Source: Dehalococcoidia bacterium
GTDB taxonomy: Bacteria; Chloroflexota; Dehalococcoidia; GIF9; UBA5629
NCBI GenBank assembly: GCA_003484395.1
Contig: DNCV01000048.1
Span: 1-13,773, forward strand
Length of the DNA: 13,773 nucleotides
Direction of reading: 5' to 3'
In this document: in pieces, positions 1 through 7,065 of the stretch
How positions within the stretch are numbered: position 1 is the first letter of the stretch
How the letters are laid out: every line of letters begins with the position of its first letter
The notes under the pieces: model-generated
Databases searched by the model: none
Seen by the model: the letters and a program-made list of their open reading frames with translations, nothing else
What the model was told of the DNA's origin: nothing
Translations under genes and position numbers: made by a program

Positions 1-1011
1 GAATCCGAACATTCAGCGATGAGCGCCTGTCTCGGCTCCTGTGCCGTCGGCGCCAGGACGTTCACAGCCACGGCAGGACAGGGATTGGAACTGATGCATG
101 AGGTTCTTTATGTCGCATCATCAATGCGATTGCCGATAGTTATGACAGTGGTGAACAGAGGCCTATCGGCTCCGTTGAGCGTCTGGGGAGATCATTCCGA
201 CGTCATGGCTGTTCGAGATTGCGGCTGGATCCAGATATTCACCGAAAACGTTCAACAGGCGTACGATCTGACCCTGTGCGCATTTAAAATCGCTGAGGAT
301 CATCACGTTCTTTTCCCGGTCATGATACATATAGACGGTTTCCACCTTTCTCACGTCATCGAACCGTATTTTATGCTCAATCAGGAGGATATAGATCGTT
401 TCATACCTCCGTATCGTTATCCCTATGCATTGAACCCGGCAAAGCCGGTTACGCTTGGCGCTTTCGGCCCGCCTAATGTGTATACTGAAGCGAAAAAAGC
501 ACAGGAGGTCGCCTTCCTCTCTACAAAGAAAACCATCCTTGAAACCTGGGCGGAGTTCAAGAAACTATCGGGCCGCTCCTACAATCCCGTCGAGGTTTAC
601 AAGATTGATGACGCCGATGTGGCGCTGCTGACAATGGGCAGCTTCAGTGAAACAGCGATGCTGGCCATAGACAGCCTCAGAAGCCAGGGGCTTAAGGTAG
701 GCTTGGTAAGACTGCGCCTGTGGCGTCCTTTCCCGTTCGATGAGTTTCGTGCCGCCGTATCGAACCTGGACACGCTCATCGTCTTCGACAGGGCGCTGTC
801 TTCTGGAGGCCCACCAGGACCTGTTGCCAGCGAGATTAGAAATGCCCTCTATCCGATGAAAACGAAGCCCAAAGTCGTGAGCTTCATCGGTGGACTCGGC
901 GGACGTGACGTTACCGCAGGAGCCTTTGAAAAGCTGATTACCAGAGGCATTGAGAAAGCAAAAGCCAACGAGTTGACTGATTACGAAATGATTGAGGTGC
1001 GCGGACAATGA
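1..1011 (+). CDS. porA: Pyruvate/2-oxoacid:ferredoxin oxidoreductase alpha subunit, 5'-truncated by window edge
   Basis: This subunit, with the beta, gamma and delta chains, oxidatively decarboxylates pyruvate (or another 2-oxoacid) to acyl-CoA, CO2 and reduced ferredoxin in the cytoplasm. The frame is open from base 1. The residues before the first ATG (ESEHSA, then MSACLG) continue a motif typical of PorA, so the ATG at 19 is internal and the true start lies upstream of the window. The family is usually near 390 aa and 336 are present, so roughly 55 residues are missing. Visible family features are ARTFTATAGQGLELMHE, the MRLPIVM strand, and the C-terminal transketolase-like domain with GLVRLRLWRPFP and the FDRALSSGG loop. 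The stop overlaps the porB start (ATGA, 1008-1011), which indicates translational coupling. Gamma and delta subunits are expected upstream but are not visible. Substrate specificity (pyruvate or another 2-oxoacid) cannot be fixed from sequence alone. Confidence 0.93.
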   Translation, partial: ESEHSAMSACLGSCAVGARTFTATAGQGLELMHEVLYVASSMRLPIVMTVVNRGLSAPLSVWGDHSDVMAVRDCGWIQIFTENVQQAYDLTLCAFKIAEDHHVLFPVMIHIDGFHLSHVIEPYFMLNQEDIDRFIPPYRYPYALNPAKPVTLGAFGPPNVYTEAKKAQEVAFLSTKKTILETWAEFKKLSGRSYNPVEVYKIDDADVALLTMGSFSETAMLAIDSLRSQGLKVGLVRLRLWRPFPFDEFRAAVSNLDTLIVFDRALSSGGPPGPVASEIRNALYPMKTKPKVVSFIGGLGGRDVTAGAFEKLITRGIEKAKANELTDYEMIEVRGQ

Positions 1012-1931
1012 ACACTACTGTAGCTGTCACTAAAAAACTGGTGAACTCTTTCGAGCAAATTGCACCCGGGCATCGGGCATGTCTGGGTTGCGGTGAAGTG
1101 CTGGCGGTCCGCCTTGTCGGCAAAGCGCTGGGACGAAATGTGATCATTGTCAGCGCTACAGGATGTATGGAGATCATCTCATCGCAATATCCTTTTACGT
1201 CATGGGAGGTTCCCTGGATTCATACCCTGTTTGAGAACACGTCGGCAGTCGCCTCAGGCATAGAAGCTGGCATCCGCGCGTTAACGAGAAAAGGGGAGTA
1301 CAACGAAAAAACGAAGGTAGTTGCCATGGGCGGTGATGGGGCGACATCAGATATCGGCATTCAGGCATTGTCCGGTGCACTGGAACGCAGACACAATTTC
1401 ATTTATATCTGCTATGACAACGAAGCATACATGAATACAGGCGTTCAGCGCTCAAGCGCAACGCCATACGGAGCTTCAACAACCACATCACCGGCCAGCA
1501 AAATCACTATAGGGCAGACTACATGGAAAAAGAACATGCCGGCTATTGCGGCAGCGCACGATATACCGTATGTCGCGACAGCCTGCGCAAGCTATCCGTT
1601 TGATCTCATGAACAAAATACAAAAAGCTGTGAACGTCGAGGGACCATCGTATATTCATATATTATCCGTTTGCCCCACAGGATGGAGGTCTTCAACCGAT
1701 TCCGTTATCGAGATGGGCAAGCTTGCAGTGAGAACAGGTATATTCCCGCTTTACGAGATCGAAGACGGCAGGTACAAGCTGAATATCGATATCAACAAAC
1801 TCCATCCGGTTGAGGATTATCTCAAGCAGCAGGGCAGGTTCAGACATCTGACGCCGGAGACCATCGCCAGCATTCAAACGAAGGTTGCTGCGGATTACGC
1901 AAAGCTGAAAGAGAAAGCAGAGAGAAGCTAG
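1008..1931 (+). CDS. porB: Pyruvate/2-oxoacid:ferredoxin oxidoreductase beta subunit
   Basis: This is the thiamine-diphosphate-binding subunit of the oxidoreductase and partner of PorA. At 307 aa it is full length for the family. The TPP/Mg signature is GGDGATSDIG followed about 25 residues later by NEAYMNTG, near residues 108-142. The four cysteines that in this family ligate the proximal [4Fe-4S] cluster are present: C25 and C28 (RACLGCGE), C53 (ATGCMEI) and C222 (SVCPTGW). The ATG lies inside the porA stop (4-bp ATGA overlap), so the start is well fixed by coupling. No clear terminator hairpin follows. After a gap of about 60 nt the tRNA-Pro gene starts from its own promoter. With porA this would supply acetyl-CoA and low-potential electrons in an anaerobe. 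Confidence 0.95.
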   Translation: MNTTVAVTKKLVNSFEQIAPGHRACLGCGEVLAVRLVGKALGRNVIIVSATGCMEIISSQYPFTSWEVPWIHTLFENTSAVASGIEAGIRALTRKGEYNEKTKVVAMGGDGATSDIGIQALSGALERRHNFIYICYDNEAYMNTGVQRSSATPYGASTTTSPASKITIGQTTWKKNMPAIAAAHDIPYVATACASYPFDLMNKIQKAVNVEGPSYIHILSVCPTGWRSSTDSVIEMGKLAVRTGIFPLYEIEDGRYKLNIDINKLHPVEDYLKQQGRFRHLTPETIASIQTKVAADYAKLKEKAERS

Positions 1932-1956
1932 CGATTTTTACTGTCCTGATTTCTTC

Positions 1957-1986
1957 TTGACTCATGGCAAGTCCTCTCATTATACT
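1957..1986 (+). promoter_or_regulatory. Sigma70-type promoter of tRNA-Pro
   Basis: TTGACT at 1957-1962 and TATACT at 1981-1986 are separated by 18 nt. The predicted transcription start (about 1993) falls 2 nt before the first base of the mature tRNA, so the 5' leader would be almost absent. Both hexamers are close to consensus. The tRNA-Phe promoter further on has the same -35 hexamer and the same spacing. Confidence 0.65.
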
Positions 1987-1994
1987 TGTCGCTG

Positions 1995-2070
1995 CGGGGT
2001 GTAGCGCAGTGGCTAGCGCGCATGGTTTGGGACCATGAAGTCGGTGGTTCAAATCCACTCACCCCGACCA
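1995..2070 (+). tRNA. tRNA-Pro (anticodon UGG)
   Basis: The cloverleaf is complete. The acceptor stem is CGGGGTG (1995-2001) with CACCCCG (2060-2066), discriminator A2067. The D arm is built on GCGC/GCGC. The anticodon stem is CATGG/CCATG with loop TTTGGGA and anticodon TGG at 2028-2030. The T arm is GGTGG-TTCAAAT-CCACT with one G-T pair. The 3' CCA is encoded (2068-2070), unlike in the tRNA-Phe of this window. It reads proline CCN codons, mainly CCA and CCG. Confidence 0.97.
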
Positions 2071-2122
2071 GTTCCCTCACTGCATTACAATAACAGATCA
2101 TCGATTAAATTAGCAGTTTTTG

Positions 2123-2962
2123 TTAAAGCTTCTGTCGGCAGGCTATGAATAACGCTCCTGGACCAATATGAACTCCAAGCGTTGTCCCCAATCTCACGAT
2201 TCTTACAGGCACATCTTTCACAATAGTTGAAATCTGTGACGCCAGCTTCTGCGCATCATCGGGGGTTGTGCTGTGCGCTACCGCAATATCAACCACATCC
2301 GGTATCTTTTTCAAATCATCGAGCAAGCGATCTATACCCTTTGCTCTATTTCTTGCCTGGGCTGATGGAACGACCTCTCCCCCCTTGAGCGCAAGTATCG
2401 GTTTAACCCCGAGCAAAGAGCCAACGAGCGCTTTGGCTTTGCCTATACGTCCACCCATGAGAAGGTATTTGAGTGTATCGAGCAGTCCAAAGAGCTGTGT
2501 TTTTGGAATGGCGTTATTGCCCATAGCCAGAATTTCATCGAGATCTTTACCTTTCTGCGCCGCCTCAGCCGCCATTAAAACGATCAGTCCCAGTGATACT
2601 GAAATAAATTGAGAATCAATCACTGTAATGGGACAGGCATTTTCGAGCATGCTTTTAGCCAAGAGAGCAGAATTATCTGTCCCGCTGAGTTTACTGCTGA
2701 TGTGAATTGAAATAATGGCATCCGATTCGGCAGCCAGTTTTTTATAGACTTCAACAAAATCCTGAGGCGATGGCTGAATGGTTACAGGATGAATTGGCCC
2801 GTTGATCAATTTATCGTAAAACTGTTCATCAGTTATGGTAACCCTTTCTCTGAAGATATCATCTCCAAATCGAACATAGAGAGGGACTACATTGATCCCC
2901 ATTTTATGCGCAAGCTCTGCCGGGATATCTGCGCTGCTGTCCGTTACGATTCCAATTTTCAT
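2123..2962 (-). CDS. DegV family fatty-acid-binding protein
   Basis: DegV/FakB proteins are cytoplasmic carriers that hold a fatty acid. In Firmicutes FakB presents it to the kinase FakA for phosphorylation; no FakA is visible here, so the exact role is open. The 279-aa product has the usual family length. It shows the N-terminal IGIVTDSSADIP strand-loop, the HISSKLSGT segment, GGRIGKAKALVGSLLGVKPIL-type helix-strand elements and the C-terminal LGTTLGVHIGPGA motif that lines the lipid pocket. I chose the ATG at 2962 (MKIGIV) over the one at 2971 (MWIM). An AGGAGG Shine-Dalgarno lies 9 nt upstream of the former but directly abuts the latter. The gene is divergent from the radical SAM gene and convergent with tRNA-Pro. 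Confidence 0.93.
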   Translation of the reverse strand: MKIGIVTDSSADIPAELAHKMGINVVPLYVRFGDDIFRERVTITDEQFYDKLINGPIHPVTIQPSPQDFVEVYKKLAAESDAIISIHISSKLSGTDNSALLAKSMLENACPITVIDSQFISVSLGLIVLMAAEAAQKGKDLDEILAMGNNAIPKTQLFGLLDTLKYLLMGGRIGKAKALVGSLLGVKPILALKGGEVVPSAQARNRAKGIDRLLDDLKKIPDVVDIAVAHSTTPDDAQKLASQISTIVKDVPVRIVRLGTTLGVHIGPGALFIACRQKL

Positions 2963-2989
2963 AATCCACATCCTCCTTTTTGAAGTATG

Positions 2990-3018
2990 ATTATATCAAT
3001 GCATCGTCTCTATTACAA
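2990..3018 (-). promoter_or_regulatory. Predicted promoter of the DegV gene
   Basis: On the minus strand, TTGTAA (3013-3018) and TATAAT (2990-2995) are separated by 17 nt. The start of transcription would be about 20 nt upstream of the ATG, just ahead of the strong AAAGGAGG ribosome site. The -10 is a perfect consensus and the -35 matches at four of six positions. Confidence 0.6.
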
Positions 3019-3075
3019 TAGGTTAAACACTCAACTCAACATAATAATTAATGAATAAACGCATAAACAATGTGA

Positions 3076-3105
3076 TTGTTTCTCATACGGCTATAAGGAT
3101 ACAAT
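3076..3105 (+). promoter_or_regulatory. Candidate promoter of the radical SAM gene
   Basis: TTGTTT (3076-3081) and TACAAT (3100-3105) are 18 nt apart in the AT-rich divergent spacer. This would give a leader of about 50 nt before the ATG at 3162. Evidence is positional and by consensus only; other AT-rich hexamers are nearby. Confidence 0.35.
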
Positions 3106-3161
3106 AATAATCGGCCACTACATAATATACAAAAACATAGTTGGCAGAGGGCGCTATTGCA

Positions 3162-4139
3162 ATGTCATCATATATCAAACTGCACAAAACCGGTGAATTA
3201 AGAGTAAGAGCAGAAAGACTTGAAGCGAGGTTAGCTCACTGCGATATCTGTCCACGCGCCTGTGGAGTGAACAGACTCAAAGGAGAACAGGGATTTTGCC
3301 GCTCAGGTGATGCGGCGACTATCTCCGCCTGCTGTGAACACAAAGGAGAGGAACCCGTTCTATCCGGCACAAGAGGTTCGGGAACGATCTTTTTCACCGG
3401 ATGCAATCTGCGATGCGTGTTCTGTCAGAACTATCAGATCAGCCAGGAGTTTGAGAATACACGAACGGAGAGGCTGGATTGCCGTCAGCTCGCAGAGAAG
3501 ATGCTCTATCTTCAGGACGACCTGAAATGTCATAATATCAACTTCGTATCGCCAACACAGTACGCGCCGCAGATTGTCAGAGCCATCGATGAAGCCGCAG
3601 GTATGGGACTCCATATACCCCTTATCTACAATACCAACGGTTATGATTCCATCGATACATTGAAAGAGCTCGATGGCGTGATCGATATCTATCTACCTGA
3701 TATCAAATACGCCTCTGATTCCAACGCAGTCAACTACTCTCATGTTGATAACTATGTGGAAATATCACGGGAAGCCATCCGTGAAATGCACAGACAGGTT
3801 GGCGATCTGGTCATCGATTCCGATGGTATCGCTCTGCGTGGTTTGATCGTACGACACCTGGTATTGCCCAATAATATAAGCGGAGCCAGAGACTGCATAT
3901 CGTGGCTGATATGTGAAGTATCACCGGCCGTCACCATGAGCATTATGTCGCAGTACTATCCCTGCTTTAAGGCGCCGGGCATACCGGAACTCGCGCGGAA
4001 ATTATCATCCGATGAATATTATTACGTCACAGAGTGGCTTGATACTATCGACGCCGTCAATGGCTGGGTACAGGAATTCGATTCTCCCGAAGTATTTTTA
4101 CCCGATTTCAACGGAGAAGGACACCCGTTTGTGAGATAA
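3162..4139 (+). CDS. PflX-like (COG1313-type) radical SAM protein
   Basis: This is a member of the uncharacterised radical SAM group related to pyruvate-formate-lyase activating enzymes (PflX, COG1313). The group is expected to cleave S-adenosylmethionine reductively with a [4Fe-4S] cluster; the substrate is unknown. The radical SAM motif CxxxCxxC is clear (C81-NLR-C85-VF-C88). An N-terminal cysteine set typical of the group precedes it (C27, C30, C34 in DICPRACGVNR, and C46 in GEQGFCRSG), possibly a second metal site. Downstream are the NTNGYDS and DIYLPDIKYAS elements. The longest frame begins with TTG at 3141, but no ribosome site precedes it. I therefore use the ATG at 3162, which has GAGG 11 nt upstream, giving 325 aa. 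No glycyl-radical enzyme is visible in the window, so an activase role for a neighbour is not supported. Confidence 0.88.
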   Translation: MSSYIKLHKTGELRVRAERLEARLAHCDICPRACGVNRLKGEQGFCRSGDAATISACCEHKGEEPVLSGTRGSGTIFFTGCNLRCVFCQNYQISQEFENTRTERLDCRQLAEKMLYLQDDLKCHNINFVSPTQYAPQIVRAIDEAAGMGLHIPLIYNTNGYDSIDTLKELDGVIDIYLPDIKYASDSNAVNYSHVDNYVEISREAIREMHRQVGDLVIDSDGIALRGLIVRHLVLPNNISGARDCISWLICEVSPAVTMSIMSQYYPCFKAPGIPELARKLSSDEYYYVTEWLDTIDAVNGWVQEFDSPEVFLPDFNGEGHPFVR

Positions 4140-4186
4140 CGGGAGATTTCGATCAGCGGAAATGATGATTGAATTTCATACCCGTT
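4124..4186 (+). other. Overlapping alternative hairpins at the radical SAM stop codon
   Basis: Three segments can pair in two mutually exclusive ways. CCCGTT (4124-4129) or CCCGTT (4181-4186) can each pair with the central AACGGG (4138-4143), which covers the stop codon. The second option encloses an inner stem GAAAT/ATTTC (4159-4163 with 4173-4177). No U-tract follows, so this is not a classical intrinsic terminator. It may be a weak terminator, an mRNA 3'-end stabiliser, or chance. Confidence 0.25.
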
Positions 4187-4197
4187 TCGTATACAGT
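4169..4197 (+). promoter_or_regulatory. Candidate plsY promoter
   Basis: TTGAAT (4169-4174) and TACAGT (4192-4197) have an optimal 17-nt spacer. The predicted start near 4204 leaves a leader of about 35 nt before the ATG at 4239. It overlaps the second arm of the hairpin described at 4124-4186. Confidence 0.4.
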
Positions 4198-4238
4198 ATA
4201 GGACATCCAAAATCTTGATTAACGGCGGTAATTATCCA

Positions 4239-4874
4239 ATGAATATGACACAACTAGCGCCCGGCATTGCTGCTATTTTAATAGCATATCTTCTCGGCTC
4301 GATTCCTACTGCGTATCTTATGGGAAAGACTAAAAGAGGCATCGATATCCGTCAGGTCGGCAGTCATAATATGGGCACTATGAATGTGATGTACCAGGTT
4401 GGATTCTGGGAAGGATTGCTGGTGCTCGCTATTGATATCGGCAAAGGCGCATTAGCCGTATATATTTCACAACTACTCACCGGGAATCATATCGTATTCT
4501 CCTTGATCTGCGGTGCCGTGGTTGTGCTGGGTCATGCGTTCCCCGTATTCCTTAAATTCCACGGTGGAAAAGGAGGAGCAACCTGCATCGGAGTGCTGGT
4601 GCGGCTCATCCCGCTGGCCACCCTTATCTATCTGGGAGTCTTCCTTATCCTGCTGGCGGTTACACGATTCGCTACTCTCAGTTATGCTATCTCTTTTATC
4701 GTCTTCCCCCTGGTCGCATGGCTCTATTATCACGATCCGATACTGATCATCTATTCGGTAGCAATTCTGATTATCCCAGGCTTTTTGTATATACCGCGTA
4801 TCAAAGAGATGTATGCCAAAGGCGGCACCTGGAAACGGGTCTTTATGCGCAAGAGCATTAAAGATCGATTATAG
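4239..4874 (+). CDS. plsY: Glycerol-3-phosphate acyltransferase PlsY
   Basis: PlsY is an integral membrane enzyme that transfers the acyl group from acyl-phosphate to the sn-1 position of glycerol-3-phosphate, the first step of phospholipid synthesis. The three family motifs are present in order: GSIPTAYLMGK near the N-terminus, the glycerol-phosphate loop VGSHNMGTMNV (usually GSGNxGATN, so slightly divergent here), and HAFPVFLKFHGGKGGAT. Several hydrophobic helices alternate with these loops. I use the ATG at 4239 (MNMTQLAPG, 211 aa), with a weak GGCGG 10 nt upstream. A TTG at 4215 has no ribosome site, and an ATG at 4245 is also possible. The gene appears monocistronic. With the DegV-type fatty-acid carrier nearby it makes a loose lipid theme, but the two are not in one operon. 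Confidence 0.93.
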   Translation: MNMTQLAPGIAAILIAYLLGSIPTAYLMGKTKRGIDIRQVGSHNMGTMNVMYQVGFWEGLLVLAIDIGKGALAVYISQLLTGNHIVFSLICGAVVVLGHAFPVFLKFHGGKGGATCIGVLVRLIPLATLIYLGVFLILLAVTRFATLSYAISFIVFPLVAWLYYHDPILIIYSVAILIIPGFLYIPRIKEMYAKGGTWKRVFMRKSIKDRL

Positions 4875-4899
4875 AAGCAGCGCCGCTCAATCAAAAAAA

Positions 4900-4929
4900 T
4901 TGACTTACACCATGTGGCTGTGCTAAATT
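4900..4929 (+). promoter_or_regulatory. Sigma70-type promoter of tRNA-Phe
   Basis: TTGACT (4900-4905) and TAAATT (4924-4929) are 18 nt apart, giving a start about 10-12 nt before the tRNA. It shares the -35 hexamer and spacing with the tRNA-Pro promoter. It may also drive the downstream zinc-ribbon gene by read-through. Confidence 0.55.
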
Positions 4930-4947
4930 TGAGTTCGCTTGTCAATT

Positions 4948-5020
4948 GCCGAGGTAGCTCAGTTGGTAGAGCAGTAGACTGAAAATCTACGTGTCCCCAG
5001 TCCGATTCTGGGCCTCGGCA
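4948..5020 (+). tRNA. tRNA-Phe (anticodon GAA)
   Basis: The cloverleaf is complete. The acceptor is GCCGAGG (4948-4954) with CCTCGGC (5013-5019) and discriminator A5020. The D arm is GCTC/GAGC. The anticodon stem is GTAGA/TCTAC around loop CTGAAAA, anticodon GAA at 4981-4983. The T arm is CCCAG-TCCGATT-CTGGG. The CCA end is not encoded (CTTTT follows) and must be added by the nucleotidyltransferase. Confidence 0.97.
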
Positions 5021-5046
5021 CTTTTAATTTTTATAAGGATATTCTC

Positions 5047-6921
5047 GTGGAACAGATGTATGCTTGTGGCAATTGCGGTGCGCCGGTTGCTTACGGACAA
5101 ACATCGTGCAGCGTTTGCGGCGTACCCATAGACTGGGGAACAACACAATCGCCGCCATCCTCACAATATGACTATCAGCAACAGGCATGGGAACAGCAGC
5201 CATCATCGACGAATCCGCAACAGGAATACACTCAGCAAGCCGAATCGTACCAGCAGCCACAGTATAGCCAGACGACGGAACAGCCGAACCCCGGCCGACA
5301 GCGTATCTCGCTACACACCATACGTAAATCTCTTAAAAAAATACCGCTGAATATAGCATTACCCCTAATCGTCATATTCATACTACTCACTCTCGGCGGA
5401 ATAATGGTTGCGACTATAGCAAATGAAGAAGGCCAACCATCCCAAAATTCCAAGCCAACCATAGCTTCAACGGCAGCACAACCGGTTATAACGACGTTTA
5501 CCTCTAACCCTGCGAGCATTATCTCAGAACAAACGTCAGAGCTTGCATGGGAAGTGACAGGAGCAACGTCGGTTTCCATCGACCAGGGAGTCGGATCAGT
5601 CGATCTATCAGGGAAGAAAACAGTAGCGCCGACCACAACCACCACCTATACATTAACTGCAGTGAATGATAAAGGATCCGTAACCTCAGCAACCACTATC
5701 ACCATCAATGCCATGGGCGCGCCAACGATCTCAAAATTTACGATAACACCGAACGTCATTGACGCTGGACAGCCAGCAGTTCTCCAATGGGATATCACCG
5801 GGGCAACATCGATGTCCATCGATCAAAATATTGGAAATATCGCCTCGTCCGGAACGCAAACGGTCTATCCATCGACAAGCACGACATATAAGCTCACTGC
5901 AACGAACAGCGCCGGCTCCAGCAATGCCTCGGCTGCCATTACCGTTAATGCAAGCAGTGTGCCGGTAATCTCCAGTTTCACTGCCGGTCCGAGTGCCATC
6001 TCCGCAGGCGAGTCATCAACACTGCAATGGAACGTTACCGGAGCATCATCGGTCTCCATCGATCAGGGAGTCGGCACAGTAGCTGCTTCGGGGACGCAAC
6101 TGGTATCGCCGACAACGACGACAACATACACCCTGACAGCAACAAATAGTGTCGGTTCAGCTACCGCATCAGCCACAGTCGCATTAACAGCGCCAACCCC
6201 GCCGGTTATAATCAGTTTTACGGCAAACCCAAGCGTCATCACCACAGGACAGTCCACAACATTCCAGTGGAATATCACCGGAGCAACATCACTATCGATC
6301 GATAACGATATCGGCATCGTTTCCGATACCAGAATACCGATAATAACCCCTTCCGAAACGAAAACATATACGATCACGGCTACAAACAGCGCCGGCTCAA
6401 TCCAGGCATCGACAACGATAACGGTCAATGCGGCAGGGGCTCCAACGATATCCAGTTTTACGGCAAGCCCGAGCGTGATCACCTCAGGGTCTTCAAACCT
6501 GCAATGGGATGTCACCGGAGCAACATCAGTCTCGATCAATCAGAATATCGGCACCGTTTCTACATCAGAAACAAGGGTTGTGACGCCGACGGAAACCACC
6601 ATCTATACCATCACCGCCACCAACAGCTTCGGGCAGTCCACAGCTTCGGTGACAATAACGAAAGCTGATATCACGGCAGGATACCCGGTGATATCAAGTT
6701 TTATTGCAAACCCCGGCACAATTAGTGCAGGAGGGTCTTCACAGCTTAGCTGGCAAATACAGGGAGACGTTACCTCACTGTCAATCGATCAGGGTATCGG
6801 TACTCCTCCTGCCTATGGCGCAGCAGTGACAGTTTTTCCTACACAAAAGACAACGTATACTCTCACTGCCACTAACAGCGTCGGATCGAACAGCTATTCG
6901 GCAACGGTGAATGTACAATGA
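5047..6921 (+). CDS. Membrane-anchored zinc-ribbon protein with six Ig-like repeats
   Basis: The exact function is unknown; a surface adhesin, scaffold or sensor role is inference. The 624-aa protein has four parts. (1) A zinc ribbon at residues 7-24 with CxxC pairs C7/C10 and C21/C24. (2) A Gln/Ser/Pro-rich linker, about 30-85. (3) A basic stretch then one hydrophobic helix near 101-124 (LPLIVIFILLTLGGIMVA). (4) Six Ig-like repeats starting at residues 146, 226, 306, 386, 466 and 547. The repeat consensus is roughly P-ISSFTA-PS-I-AG-S-LQW-VTGATSVSID, ending TYTLTATNS-GS-AS. The likely topology is zinc ribbon inside, Ig repeats outside. The start is GTG at 5047 with AAGGA 7 nt upstream. The gene lies 26 nt after tRNA-Phe with no terminator between, so it may share that transcript. 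No enzymatic domain is recognisable. Confidence 0.85.
   Translation: MEQMYACGNCGAPVAYGQTSCSVCGVPIDWGTTQSPPSSQYDYQQQAWEQQPSSTNPQQEYTQQAESYQQPQYSQTTEQPNPGRQRISLHTIRKSLKKIPLNIALPLIVIFILLTLGGIMVATIANEEGQPSQNSKPTIASTAAQPVITTFTSNPASIISEQTSELAWEVTGATSVSIDQGVGSVDLSGKKTVAPTTTTTYTLTAVNDKGSVTSATTITINAMGAPTISKFTITPNVIDAGQPAVLQWDITGATSMSIDQNIGNIASSGTQTVYPSTSTTYKLTATNSAGSSNASAAITVNASSVPVISSFTAGPSAISAGESSTLQWNVTGASSVSIDQGVGTVAASGTQLVSPTTTTTYTLTATNSVGSATASATVALTAPTPPVIISFTANPSVITTGQSTTFQWNITGATSLSIDNDIGIVSDTRIPIITPSETKTYTITATNSAGSIQASTTITVNAAGAPTISSFTASPSVITSGSSNLQWDVTGATSVSINQNIGTVSTSETRVVTPTETTIYTITATNSFGQSTASVTITKADITAGYPVISSFIANPGTISAGGSSQLSWQIQGDVTSLSIDQGIGTPPAYGAAVTVFPTQKTTYTLTATNSVGSNSYSATVNVQ
5482..6918 (+). 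repeat. Six tandem coding repeats of ~240 bp (Ig-like modules)
   Basis: Repeat units begin at 5482, 5722, 5962, 6202 and 6442, exactly 240 bp (80 codons) apart. The sixth begins at 6685, 243 bp after the fifth, which has both a small deletion near its start and a short insertion at its end. The most constant blocks are the W-V/I-TGATSVSID segment and the TTYTLTATNS segment. Constant spacing and shared DNA words suggest expansion by in-frame tandem duplication followed by divergence. Confidence 0.9.
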
Positions 6922-7065
6922 TCTGTATACATAATTCAGAATAGTCAAGATTTGCATTCATATTATACCAATGTGATATCTTTCATGCCTTCCATCCAAA
7001 ATAGCTTTATCATCCATAATTTGTTACAATTCGTGGTCAATACAGAAAGGAGGAAACCATAAAAA

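Noticed and set aside
2963..2971. Upstream ATG (MWIM) as the DegV start
   Set aside because: The AGGAGG ribosome site directly abuts this ATG with no spacer, whereas the next ATG at 2962 is 9 nt away and gives the usual family N-terminus.
5482..6918. CRISPR or satellite-type DNA repeat
   Set aside because: The 240-bp periodicity lies wholly within one open frame and is explained by repeated Ig-like protein modules; the units are diverged and have no spacer structure.
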